This document shows positions 44,236-54,636 of a stretch of 64,000 nucleotides of DNA, in pieces. The notes under the pieces were generated by a model that saw only the letters and a list, made by a program, of their open reading frames with translations, made no database searches and was not told where the DNA came from. The translations under genes and the position numbers were made by a program. The DNA comes from Clitoria ternatea (Eukaryota; Streptophyta; Magnoliopsida; Fabales; Fabaceae), in the NCBI GenBank assembly GCA_037962975.1, contig CM075672.1:51964501-52028500 (forward strand). Reading direction: 5' to 3'. Position 1 is the stretch's first letter. Each line of letters opens with the position of its first letter.

Positions 44236-45994
44236 ATGCAGTATGCCATGGATGCAAATGCAAATCATATGCATTTCTCACTCTATGTATCCTATTCATG
44301 CCACTCATCAATCATCATCATCATCACCACCAACATCACCACAAGGCTTTTAGTGGATTTATTATTGTTGGTTATTATCATTAGTTTAAATTTTCATGTG
44401 GCATGCTCAATAATTCTCATAAACATAATTCAATTCCATTATCAAACACAACAACATCAATCTTACACCATGAATCAAGGTATGCTATTCATTCACACCT
44501 ATTCTCAATCAAACATCACTTATAATCATTTTACATTTATGGTGGACATAAGTATAACATTATATTCAAGACACCACATTGTCAAACAATCCACGCCACC
44601 ATATAGCACACCATAAATATTCTAAATGCATTAATGCATGTTGCCAAAACACATCACCAATATCATATATAACATCACAATTCTTCATATCATTACAAGC
44701 AAGGCACATGCATATTGTCACATATGACAATTAAATACTATTCAAATTATGCATTTAGAACATAAAGACTCCTCTCCTACCTCAAGAGAAGAATTCCGAT
44801 TGATACGGCATACCCGCCTCATTAATCAGAATGGATCCTACATTAACATACATGTAAAATCCCAATCAATCAACTATTCAAGACTCAAATTCAACTCTAA
44901 TTAACCATAATCATATCTACAATTTCATAACATGTATAAAACATGTTATAGACATCTTTTCCTTCATTTATTAGGCTTCGAGAATTCTTTCCCATCAAGC
45001 CTCATTCATTATGTTTAAGGTTACAAAACAAACTCTAAACCCCCAACATTCACACTACTCTATTTATCAACATCTACACCCATCAATGTCATGTATTCCC
45101 TCTTAAGTATATTATTCAATCAACATATACCATTTTCCCCAATTCTTAATAGTTAGGGTTTTCACCAAACTCAATTACATTTATAAATACATCATTAATC
45201 TTCATCACCTTCCAACCATACCTTCATCTACCACATTTATTTCATTCAAATCTAGCATTTATGATAACGCACTCTAGGGTTTCCACATTTAAGGCTTCCA
45301 ATAAATACCTCATTCTCCTATATTACTCCCCCAAGCTAGAATAACTCATCACCAAGGCGTTAAACCCAACAAGAATGGTGAGAAAAGCTTACCTCACCCA
45401 AAATGAAAATGGGTATTAAAGGGAGAGAGTGAGCTGTGAAAATGGAGAAGAGAGGAAGAGGAAACTTCAAGCTTCAAGCTCCTCCTTCAAGATTTCTCAT
45501 ATGAAAATGGTGAGAGGAGATAGGTTCAATGCTTTCCTTAGGTTTTTAGGAAGAGAAGGTGAAGAAGGAATGAAGAAGAAAAAAAATGAATGTGCTTTGC
45601 CAAAGGAAACAGAAGCTAACGTGAAATGTAAAGGAAAAATAGGGTTTTTGTGTTTTATTTTTAATCCTCTCACTAAAGCTTCATCATTTTAATTTAAATA
45701 GGATCTCTATTTGGGCTCAATACTTTATCTAAAAATTATTCTGAATACATATTCGGACTCCCAATAATATTCTTATTAGCCCTGACCAATATCATCCCAA
45801 TCAGAGATACTTGGTCCAACACCCATATTCTAATCAGGCTTAATTTCAGCTTATTCGGCTTCAATAAATTATGAATAGTCCCTAAAAATCTTAATTTAAC
45901 TATTTCCAACATTTGGGACATTAAATAATACACACACAACTATTTAATATTTATTTCCTTAATTAATCCTTTATTTTAAAATTAGGGTGTTACA

Positions 45995-46728
45995 CCTATT
46001 GTTCAAGACCCTGTATAGAAAATCTCTCTGAAGAGGAAGCCAAAGTCTAAATCGATCGAGGAATCCCTTAAGGCCAAGAAGCCTAAAGTTACAAAAGTTT
46101 ATATGCAGGCTGATAAAACTCCTGCTGCTATGTCTGGATCCACACCTGCCCAAGCCTCTCACCCACCTTCAGACTTAGATGACCAACAGCCCATTAGGTC
46201 TGTTTTGAAGAATAAAAGGTCTAAAAGACCTTCTGCTACTGTTGCTCCTTAGCTTGCTGCTTCACATTCTTCCTTAAGAAGTTTGTATGACCTGACTTCT
46301 TCCTCTCTGAGGACTATGTCAAGATTCCCTCCAAGAAGCATTATGTCAATTTTATTCGCTATTATTGTAGAAAATTCCCAGATGTGGATGTCAAGAGTTG
46401 GACGAAGTATGACTGGGTAAATGTATACAATCACAACTATGATTTGTATAAATCTGACAAGGTTGCATGGGAAGCTGAAAAAGCTAAAGCCAAGAAGAAA
46501 GTTGAAGCTACCCAAAGAAAGTTTATTGAACAGACTAAGACTCAAACTCGCTAGAAGGAAAAAGAAAAAGAAGTCTACATTCTCTGCCAAGACTCCTTCC
46601 AAAACTCCTGTTCTGACCCCATCTCATACCTCTACCTTAGACCTCCCTTCTACCCCTCAGGTACCTTCATCTAAACCCCAACCTTTTATACCCAAACTGA
46701 TGGTACAAAGTTAAACTTAGAAGGGGGT
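45995..46728 (+). pseudogene. Copia env-like ORF, middle part
   Basis: The plus strand resumes copia sequence after T4. Blocks KRKPKSKSIEESLKAKKPKV, HYVNFIRYYCRKFPDVDVKSWTKYDW and DKVAWEAEKAKAKKKVEA are Lys-rich and probably helical, with Pro/Ser-rich TPSKTPVLTPSHT and PQPFIPK at the end. Several shifts and stops. It continues near 48041 after an inserted LTR. Sequence between 7627 and 45995 may have been lost, so the two ends need not meet exactly. Confidence 0.55.
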
Positions 46729-48040
46729 TGATAACTCTTAAATTCTTTTTTAAAATTAATTGCGTATACACCGCTCAAGCAGAAAACAAATTTTAGCAGA
46801 CTAGAGAGAAGGATAAGGAAAATGCACAGTGGAAATTTATCCTGGTTCACTTCAAACATAAAAGTTAGCCCAGTCCCTTCAGTCTGAAGGATTTTCATTA
46901 TTGTAAAACACTTTTATAATCTGCACCAGCCTAGTACAACAATATTCTTGACTCTAGCCATTTCTGGCTTAAACCCAAGTATTCTTGATAGTAGCAACTC
47001 TTGGCTAAAAAACCCAAGTATTTTTTTAAAAGCCTCTTCAGGCCATAGTGTTTCCCAACACTGATAAATTCTGGCAACACACCAAAAAGTACAAAGTGAT
47101 GGTAGGAAAGTGTTTGAAGTTACAATCAAATAACTTAGTATACAAAGATATGAAATGAATACAAGGAACACTGAGCTTTGGACTATAATAAGTCATAGTC
47201 TGCACTAAGCAAAACTATAAAAAGGACTTATGTAGTAAATACAAGAACTTAGAAACTTCAAGAAAAAATCTAACGGACTTTGATTTCTAGAGAGAGAAAA
47301 CAAGAGTGTGTTCAAGTATCAAGTTAATCAGCGTCTCTGTCTTGTTTTCAAAAGCTTCTTGTATTTATAGTCCTTCTAAAAAATATCCGTTGGTTAGCAT
47401 CAAAGGATGTTTGTCTCTTAAGGATTGCGCTGTCAATGAGTGCAGACAAATGCTTCAGAGAAGTTTCCTTAACTGGGCAACTTTGAAAGTCTTTAGCAAA
47501 AGATCCATTTTGCTTATGTACATTCAGAAAGCACACGTGCACTCTATAACAGTTGACCTTAGGCTATCCATTTTGATCAGGTTTAGCTTTTCTGACACCT
47601 TGAGACATACGAGGCAATTTTCTTGATAAACATGACAAAGTCTTTAACTTTTTCGTTGATTGCCTTTTTGATGATAGCTTCAAAGAGTACATGAAAAAGT
47701 TCATGCAGCTTCATATTTAGAAAGGAAATATCCTTTTTCAAGTACTCAAAGAGTCATAAATCTTCTTATGGTCTGAAGAGCAATCTTCTAAGGGTTTGAA
47801 GACACAGAAAGACTTGATCTAGTGAAGTTTGAATGAGTATGGACTTCTTCATTTCAGAAGCAAATTGATTTATACAGACTCCCCCTTTCTTTTGCAAATG
47901 GAGCTCTACAGACTCCTGGCACACTTCAACAGAATTATTAAATAAACAAATAGTACAGACTTCATTTTAGCTGAGAGTTTTGATATGTATTATAAACAAA
48001 TCATATGGGGTTCAGACTACTCAATCATGAGTTCAGACTT
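46729..48040 (-). mobile_element. Copia LTR (46729-47876) with short internal scrap, inserted inverted
   Basis: The LTR on the plus strand is TGATAACTC...TTTATACA (1148 bp). A PPT, minus-strand AAAGAAAGGGGGAGTC, lies at 47877-47893, so the LTR is a 3' LTR of a minus-strand copy. About 150 bp of internal 3' sequence follows to about 48040 and resembles 49420-49543 of the host copia on the opposite strand. The guest therefore belongs to the host's own family. Minus-strand TATA CTATAAATACAAG lies at about 47360-47372. Confidence 0.7.
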
Positions 48041-48960
48041 TATTGTAACACAAACCTTCTCAACCTCAACCTTTTATACCTAAACCTTTTGTACCTAAAC
48101 CTTCTCAACCTTAACCTTTTATACCTAAGCCCTTTATACCTAAACCATCTCAACCTAAACCCTTTATACCCAGACCATCTATATCCTAATCCTCTGATTC
48201 CCTACACTCTCAATATTATCAACCACCTGTTATTCCCTTTGCCTAACCTAAGTCTTATACCATAATTTCCATATTCCTTAGTTGCCCTTTACCCTTTCAT
48301 GGCCCAGATGAACTTCTCACACTTATTTAAACCTTTACCCCTCAGGGTGGAGTCCGTATATTCGTTAGACCTCGGTTCCAACCTGCTATCCCTGTTGAAG
48401 ATCTCATATCTAACTCTCACCTCTACATCCCTTCCTTTTTTGCCATATACCAAGCCTTCTATTTGCAGCAACAGACCCACCAACTTATCCATGAACTTCG
48501 CCTCCTTGCCCGACCATGGGTTCAAGCCTTTGCCAAACCCCAAGCCCGCAACCTAATGTATCCAGATCGCATTCTGCCAAAGAATCCTAGGATCATCACC
48601 AATAAGCTGAAATAAAAAGTCTGGTACTCTACACGCTCTGCACATGATTGGTATATGTGGACCCAAAGAGGCTACCTGATGATATCTTAACTGCTCTTCA
48701 TTCTGATCGTTCTCCAAATGGGGACACCCAAATCCATCTTTGGGCACACTATCTATGGAAGCGTGATAAGGAATGCAGTACCTCCGCTGAAGATATTAGG
48801 TTGATGTTCGTAGTTTTTGGGGCCGTGCTGGGAGAATTGCTCAGTCTCATCCTTCTTTCTGGGATCCCTTCAGAGCCATTATTTCTCCTTCCACCTGTTC
48901 CCCCTATATCATTGTCACTGATCACCTTTACTTCTTTTGTATTATTGTTGGTCATTTAAT
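48041..48960 (+). pseudogene. Copia env-like ORF, C-terminal part
   Basis: It continues the Pro-rich repeat of the middle part (KPFIPKPSQPKPFIP) and then a more ordinary region with RFQPAIPVEDLISNSHLYIPS, IYQAFYLQQQTHQLIHELRLL, NPRIITNKLK and DWYMWTQRGYL. Frameshifts and stops interrupt it. No convincing membrane span is seen except a hydrophobic stretch near 48840-48955 (LSLILLSGIP, ITFTSFVLLLVI) in another frame. Confidence 0.5.
48050..48180 (+). repeat. Short tandem repeat encoding Pro-rich KPSQPKPFIP units
   Basis: Units of about 15-18 bp such as CAACCTTTTATACCTAAAC, repeated six or seven times with changes. It lies inside the env-like frame. Confidence 0.8.
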
Positions 48961-49543
48961 TTGTGTGTCTATCTCTACTACTTATCTCATCTCTGCTTCT
49001 ACCTCATAGTTTCTTCCTGCCCCTCTCAAGGCTAAAAAGCCTCTGTGATGTCTCTCCTTTTGGTGATATCAAATGTAGGAGAAGTGTGTGTTAGTTAGTG
49101 TATGTTATTGTAGTCTATAGTCTGTAGTGTAGTTTGAAGAATGTATATATTTCATGTTTTTAAATAAATTTTACATTTTTTTGTTGCATATCTGTTACTT
49201 CAATAATTGTTATATGAACTATAGCGGAAGTCTATTATATGAGAATAATCTAATTATCTTAATCTGAAGTATATAACAATCTTATATCATTTTGAATCAA
49301 GTGAACCATTGCTTCAATTTTTTTAACATAGACCTCACTTATCTACAAGACTTAATATTTATTATCAACAAATAAGGGGATTATTAGAACCAAGTCTGAA
49401 TTCAAGACTGAGAAGTCTGAATACCTGAGATTTGTTAATAATACCCATCAAGACTCTTAGTTAAAATGAAGTCTGTATGTATGGTTTATTTAACTATTCT
49501 GTTTAGTGTGATAGAAAAGTCTGTCATGCTCTAGTCGCAAGAG
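48961..49543 (+). other. Copia 3' non-coding region up to the host PPT
   Basis: No gene. The last 120 bp (AAAATGAAGTCTGTATG... to CGCAAGAG) match, on the opposite strand, the scrap at 47880-48036, where the next bases are the PPT. The Calypso array thus interrupts the host at or just before its PPT. Confidence 0.6.
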
Positions 49544-51207
49544 TGATAGTATGTTTTTTAGATATTGGGACTGAAGAGTTCATTGAAAGAGAATCAAGTT
49601 TGTATAATATGAACTCAATGGAATGGATGTGCCAAGTTTAAACACAGAGGTTGTAGTATAGTATAGATGTCGTTCCACTGAGGAGGTGTTAGAATGAAGA
49701 TCTTAGTTTTGAATTGAATAGGCAGAAGGTTTTTAGTTTGTTTTGTTGTGAATGATGTTGAATGAAAAAGTAATAAATAACAGAGAGTGAAATTTTGCAA
49801 AAGATAACAGTGAATGGTGTTGAAAAATCAGTTTTGTAAAATAGGGATTGGCTTCATCACATCTTCACCTCTGTAAGCTGCATAAGTTTTCATATAAGTA
49901 AATCGAAAAGATAAGTTCTACGTCACAATCAAAGTCATTTGTATCGATCCCTCGACTACAAAATTCATAAGAATGATTTCAAACCGCTGATCCCTCAGTC
50001 ACTTTGAAATCATCCCAGCATTATCGATCGATTGTTTTGACGTTTATTGCGTGCACCACCCCTGGCTACCTACTCACAATAAGTATTTCTTTCAGGTTCT
50101 GCTTTCAAAAGTCACTTCCCAGCATACTTGAGAAAACTTAGAACAAGAAAATAGTGATCAAGTATTTTCAGGCATTAAACGCAGAAAGAAATACAGCAAC
50201 TTATCAAATCTCATTACTAAATAAAAACTTACAGTAGCATTACTTTAGTGTTGAATGGATTACAGCCAATCCCATAAGGGAGATTAGTTACTCATGCCTT
50301 GCATTTTCACCATCAAAAGAATGAATACAGAAAATAATGGAAAAGATTTGAAATACAGGGGATGAATCTGATGATCCGTGTGATGTTGTTTGCAGCTTGA
50401 TTTATAGGAGTCAAGGTTCAGCTTCCCTTTCCCACTTGCGTAGAACCCATGCAGCATCTTTCAGAGACTTGTAGAAACACAAGAAAGTGGGTGAGTTGGC
50501 ATCCCACCATTGGTGAATATTAAATTGAAAAATCCCATACTGTATGAGTCACGCTTGAGCTTAGTGGTTACGCTCAAGCGTGAAGGGTTCTGATGCTGTT
50601 TGATGGTCTCTCGCTCAAGCTGAATTAACCACGCTCAAGCGTGGCCTTCCTTACGTTGCTCACGCTTACTTCTTCTCAGCTACGCTCAAGCGAGGCTTTG
50701 TCATCCATTAGTCACGCTCAAGCGTGTAAAGCACACGCTCAAGCGCTCTTCATGTGCATGGTCACGCTCGAGCTCCTTTTAGTCACGCTCAAGCGTGCTT
50801 CATGTGCAGGGTCACGCTTACGCTCACGCTTAATCTTCGCTTGGGCGCTCTCGAGCTCACGCTCAAGCGGCTCATTCCCATGCTTGAGCGTGAGAGGGGT
50901 CCTGATGCCTCTTTGTCTTCTTTAAGTCATGCTTGCCAAGCTTAATCCTCGCTCAAGCGTCTAGTATTCACGCTTAAGCGTGAGAGATGCTTTATGTTCT
51001 CAAACTTTCATGCTCAAGCTTACTTACTTTGTCCTGCCTTCCTGTTGAGTTCCCTGCACTTTCCAAGGGTTTAAACATAATACTTCTTTTATACACTACT
51101 TAAAAGATTCATGCTCACTTCCTTTAATAATTCATTAATTTAGCTCAAATTCTTTACAAAATTAGTTCAAATGAGTCATGAAATCAATGCTTAATCAACA
51201 CTCATCA
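49544..51207 (-). repeat. Calypso-2 LTR 1 (1664 bp)
   Basis: TGATAGTATG...ACTCATCA. Three bases shorter than the other three LTRs owing to a change near 50059-50065 (GTGCACCACC instead of TTAGACGCCATCC). Flanked on the left by copia, on the right by PPT. Putative minus-strand TATA at 50400-50406. Confidence 0.9.
50551..50990. repeat. CACGCTCAAGCGTG palindromic cluster in Calypso-2 LTRs
   Basis: Perfect CCACGCTCAAGCGTGG at 50629-50644 (7-bp arms, CA centre), then about 18 full or half copies. The cluster recurs at about 53977-54416, 57406-57845 and 60835-61275. It lies upstream, on the minus strand, of the TATA-like TATAAATC. The core CGCTCAAGCG is the same as in the Tekay T3/T4/T5 LTRs; the flanks differ (CA..TG against CT..AG). 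Confidence 0.9.
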
Positions 51208-51243
51208 AACTCTCCCCAACCTAGATTTTTGCTTGTCCTCAAG
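51208..51243 (-). other. PPT of Calypso-2, unit 1
   Basis: Minus strand: CTTGAGGACAAGC box, then GGTTGGGGAGAGTT directly before the LTR start TGATGAGTG. Same arrangement at 54637-54672, 58066-58101 and 61495-61530. Confidence 0.85.
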
Positions 51244-52463
51244 TAAAAAGAAGTTTGGAAAGGGAATCAAGCATTTCAACAAAATTAGCTTCTGTACAGA
51301 TAAATTTTTAAAAGACAATAATCTCAATTTATCTCAAGTAAATGATTTCCTCAATGCCAATTCTTTGAAATGTACTGTACCATTAATTTGTTCACAACGT
51401 AGGTAACCAATTGCTATAAGAATAAGGAACCCTCATTATTTCTCACGAGGTGGGTGTGTTTGAACATTCATCATGAGAACTGCCTAATTAACATTGCCGG
51501 CCATTTCTAATCACAATCAATTCATAAGATAAGTAAGGATCAAAAAGGTCTTTTCAAGGTTGTAATGAGGCTGGGCTATCAAGAATTCTTGGTTTTTCTT
51601 TGAGTTCAAAGTGCATGCATAAGAAGAGCATATGTTCTAAAATTTTTCAAATTTTTATGAGGCTTCTTCTTTTATGCTATTGAATTCTTCGCTTTTCTTT
51701 TTCTAGTTTTCTATTTTTGTTACATGTTGGAGAACTTTATTTCTTTTTTTCAGCCTCAGTTTCTTTTATCACCCTTTTTTTTGGAGAAGTGTTTTATGTT
51801 CTTTTAAAAATCTTTAAGCATGCTGGTAAGGTACGATTTTATTTCTCATGCTTGGTTTAGGGTGTTTGAATAAAATTTTTGGCTCAAAAATGGCTACAAA
51901 AATTGGGTCATATTCTTAAGGGTAGCTTTTTGGCTCTGAGTTTGTTTTATTTTTTCAAAATTTGCCTTTATCATTTCCTTGCTTAATCTTTAAAAGAAGT
52001 GTTAATCAGAAAATCAGGCAATGCTTATTTGACGAATTCTCATGAGACTCTCAGTGTTTAGATTTCTCACTTCTCACTAGGATATAAGGCTTACTTTCCT
52101 TATTCTAACAGAAAAGGGTTCACGCATGTAAATAATAAAAAGTACATTCATTCCAATTCCTTGGTTCTTAATTCAGCCATTTTACCTTTTAACAATCAAG
52201 TTTATTGTCTAAAAAATATTCTGTTGCTTAGAAACTCTTCTTGTTCAAAAAGTAGAGTCTTTGGTTGGGTTTTTCAAAAATGTTCAAAGTTTTAATCATC
52301 AAAACAGGAGTAATCACAAGCAAATAATCACAAGCAAACAAGAATAATCACAAGCAATTCTAAAGTATGCTGCACTAAAGATAAAGTAAAGCTATAAATT
52401 GTCAATTTGAAATAAAACTAAGTAGCAATTTAAACTTCAAGAAATGAAAGCATTAAAAATTTT
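51244..52463 (-). other. 3' UTR of Calypso-2, unit 1
   Basis: AT-rich and non-coding, with a (AA)TAATCACAAGCAA minisatellite of three units at 52311-52357. Equivalents in the other units: 55740-55786, 59169-59215, 62598-62644. No gene seen. Confidence 0.7.
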
Positions 52464-53009
52464 TCACTCTTCCTCAGATGAGTCCTCTTCTGTTCCCTGG
52501 TCTCTTTCTGGAGGTCCCTGTGTTGAAGTTCCTGGCCTATCCTCTGTAGTCTCACCTCCTCCCACAAAAGGAGGCCTGTCCCCAGGCCAAGCAAGTAGGG
52601 CCTCAAACTGGGCAGGTGGCATCCAAGGATTGTGTTGACCTGCAGGAATGCTGTGATAAAGGCCATTGTGAATGTGTAACAAACCTCTATGATGAGCGTT
52701 CTGCTAGGCCAGGAGGTGGCTATTTTGAATTTTTAGGATGTGAATGCCTTGTAAAATCAGAGTGGCTTCTGTGCTGAGGGGAGGATGGGCAGGTGCTGTG
52801 TTGAATGCTTGCTGTGCTGCTTGAGAGGCAGGTGGAGGGGGTACATCAGTTGCAAGAGGTACTGGATTACTGCAGTAACGCTCAATGAAGCGTTTGTCTA
52901 TGGAAGGCCTAATTGGTTTGAGGTTTTGTACCTCAACACCATGAAATCCCCGGCAACGGCGCCAAAACTTGATAGTATGTTTTTTAGATATTGGGACTGA
53001 AGAGTTCAT
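52464..53009 (-). pseudogene. Unit 1 LTR-PBS-env fused frame, with in-frame TAG
   Basis: An ATG at 53007-53009 lies in the last 40 bp of LTR 2. The frame crosses the PBS (encoding WRRCRGFHG) and enters env-like sequence at HGVEVQNLKPIRP. A TAG at 52704-52706 (CAG in units 2 and 3) splits it into 101 and 72 codons. The env part ends in an acidic DQGTEEDSSEEE tail at 52464. Confidence 0.7.
52947..52964 (-). other. Primer-binding site (tRNA-Asp), unit 1
   Basis: The plus strand reads TCCCCGGCAACGGCGCCA, the 3' end of plant tRNA-Asp, so the minus strand is its complement. AAACT separates it from LTR 2. tRNA-Asp is the usual Athila-clade primer. Confidence 0.9.
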
Positions 53010-54636
53010 TGAAAGAGAATCAAGTTTGTATAATATGAACTCAATGGAATGGATGTGCCAAGTTTAAACACAGAGGTTGTAGTATAGTATAGATGTCGTT
53101 CCACTGAGGAGGTGTTAGAATGAAGATCTTAGTTTTGAATTGAATAGGCAGAAGGTTTTTAGTTTGTTTTGTTGTGAATGATGTTAAATGAAAAAGTAAT
53201 AAATAACAGAGAGTGAAATTTTGCAAAAGATAACAGTGAATGGTGTTGAAAAATCAGTTTTGTAAAACAGGGATTGGCTTCATCACATCTTCACCTTTGT
53301 AAGCTGCATAAGTTTTCATATAAGTAAATCGAAAAGATAAGTTCTACGTCACAATCAAAGTCATTTGTATCGATCCCTCGACTACAAAATTCATAAGAAT
53401 GATTTCAAACCGCTGATCCCTCAGTCACTTTGAAATCATCCCAGCATTATCGATCGATTGTTTTGACGTTTATTGCGTTAGACGCCATCCCTGGCTACCT
53501 ACTCATAATAAGTATTTCTTTCAGGTTCTGCTTTCAAAAGTCACTTCCCAGCATACTTGAGAAAACTTAGAACAAGAAAATAGAGATCAAGTATTTTCAG
53601 GCATTAAACGCAGAAAGAAATACAACAATTTATCAAATCTCATTACTAAATAAAAACTTACAGCAGCATTACTTTAGTGTTGAATGGATTACAGCCAATC
53701 CCATAAGGGAGATTAGTTACTCATGCCTTGCATTTTCACCATCAAAAGAATGAATACAGAAAATAATGGAAAAGATTTGAAATACAGGGGATGAATCTGA
53801 TGATCCGTGTGATGTTATTTGCAGCTTGATTTATAGGAGTCAAGGTTCAGCTTCCCTTTCCCACTTGCGTAGAACCCATGCAGCATCTTCCAGAGACTTG
53901 TAGAAACACAAGAAAGTGCGTGAGTTGGCATCCCACCATTGGTGAATATTAAATTGAAAAATCCCATACTGTATGAGTCACGCTTGAGCTTAGTGGTTAC
54001 GCTCAAGCGTGAAGGGTTCTGATGCTGTTTGATGGTCTCTCGCTCAAGCTGAATTAACCACGCTCAAGCGTGGCCTTCCTCACGTTGCTCACGCTTACTT
54101 CTTCCCAGCTACGCTCAAGCGAGGCTTTGTCATCCATTAGTCACGCTCAAGCGTGTAAAGCACACGCTCAAGCGCTCTTCATGTGCATGGTCACGCTCGA
54201 GCTCCTTCTAGTCACGCTCAAGCGTGCTTCATGTGCAGGGTCACGCTCACGCTCACGCTTAATCTTCGCTTGGGCGCTCTCGAGCTCACGCTCAAGCAGC
54301 TCATTCCCATGCTTGAGCGTGAGAGGGGTCCTGATGCCTCTTTGTCTTCTTTAAGTCATGCTTGCCAAGCTTAATCCTCGCTCAAGCGTCTAGTATTCAC
54401 GCTTAAGCGTGAGAGATGCTTTATGTTCTCAAACTTTCATGCTCAAGCTTACTTACTTTGTCCTGCCTTCCTGTTGAGTTCCCTGCACTTTCCAAGGGTT
54501 TAAACATAATACTTCTTTTATACACTACTTAAAAGATTCATGCTCACTTCCTTTAATAATTCATTAATTTAGCTCAAATTCTTTACAAAATTAGTTCAAA
54601 TGAGTCATGAAATCATTGCTTAATCAACACTCATCA
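52970..54636 (-). repeat. Calypso-2 LTR 2 (1667 bp)
   Basis: Shared by units 1 (as 5' LTR) and 2 (as 3' LTR). TATA-like at 53829-53836. Confidence 0.9.

Larger units (their letters stand above)
39286..45994 (-). mobile_element. Tekay-like element T4, 5' half (LTR, PBS, gag, protease, part of RT)
   Basis: On the minus strand: LTR 45994-42051, PBS 42047-42036, gag from 41684, protease, and RT to the connection start at 39286, where a Calypso PPT/LTR fragment begins. RNase H, integrase and the 3' LTR are absent. Its right end meets the copia env-like region. Confidence 0.85.
42051..45994 (-). repeat. 5' LTR of T4 (3944 bp)
   Basis: On the minus strand it starts TGTAACACCCTAATTTT at 45994 and ends GGGGTGTCTCA at 42051, next to the PBS. 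It is an inverted relative of the T5 LTR. Contains a palindromic cluster at 42405-42875 and the conserved GTGAGGTAAGCT at about 45388-45400. Confidence 0.85.

Noticed and set aside
46414..46602. Hydrophobic minus-strand frame resembling a membrane span
   Set aside because: Antisense to the Lys-rich copia env-like frame, which has better support.
50641..50925. 94-codon plus-strand frame repeated in all four Calypso-2 LTRs (also 54070, 57499, 60928)
   Set aside because: It reads through the palindromic array (Ser/Leu/Arg-rich), opposite to the element. It is conserved only because the LTR is repeated.
52947..52964. tRNA-Asp 3' end on the plus strand (also at 56376 and 59805)
   Set aside because: Only the last 18 nt are present, next to an LTR and antisense to the element. 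It is a primer-binding site, not a tRNA gene.
52785..53000. 71-codon plus-strand frame in every unit (also 56214, 59643)
   Set aside because: It is the antisense shadow of the env-like frame.
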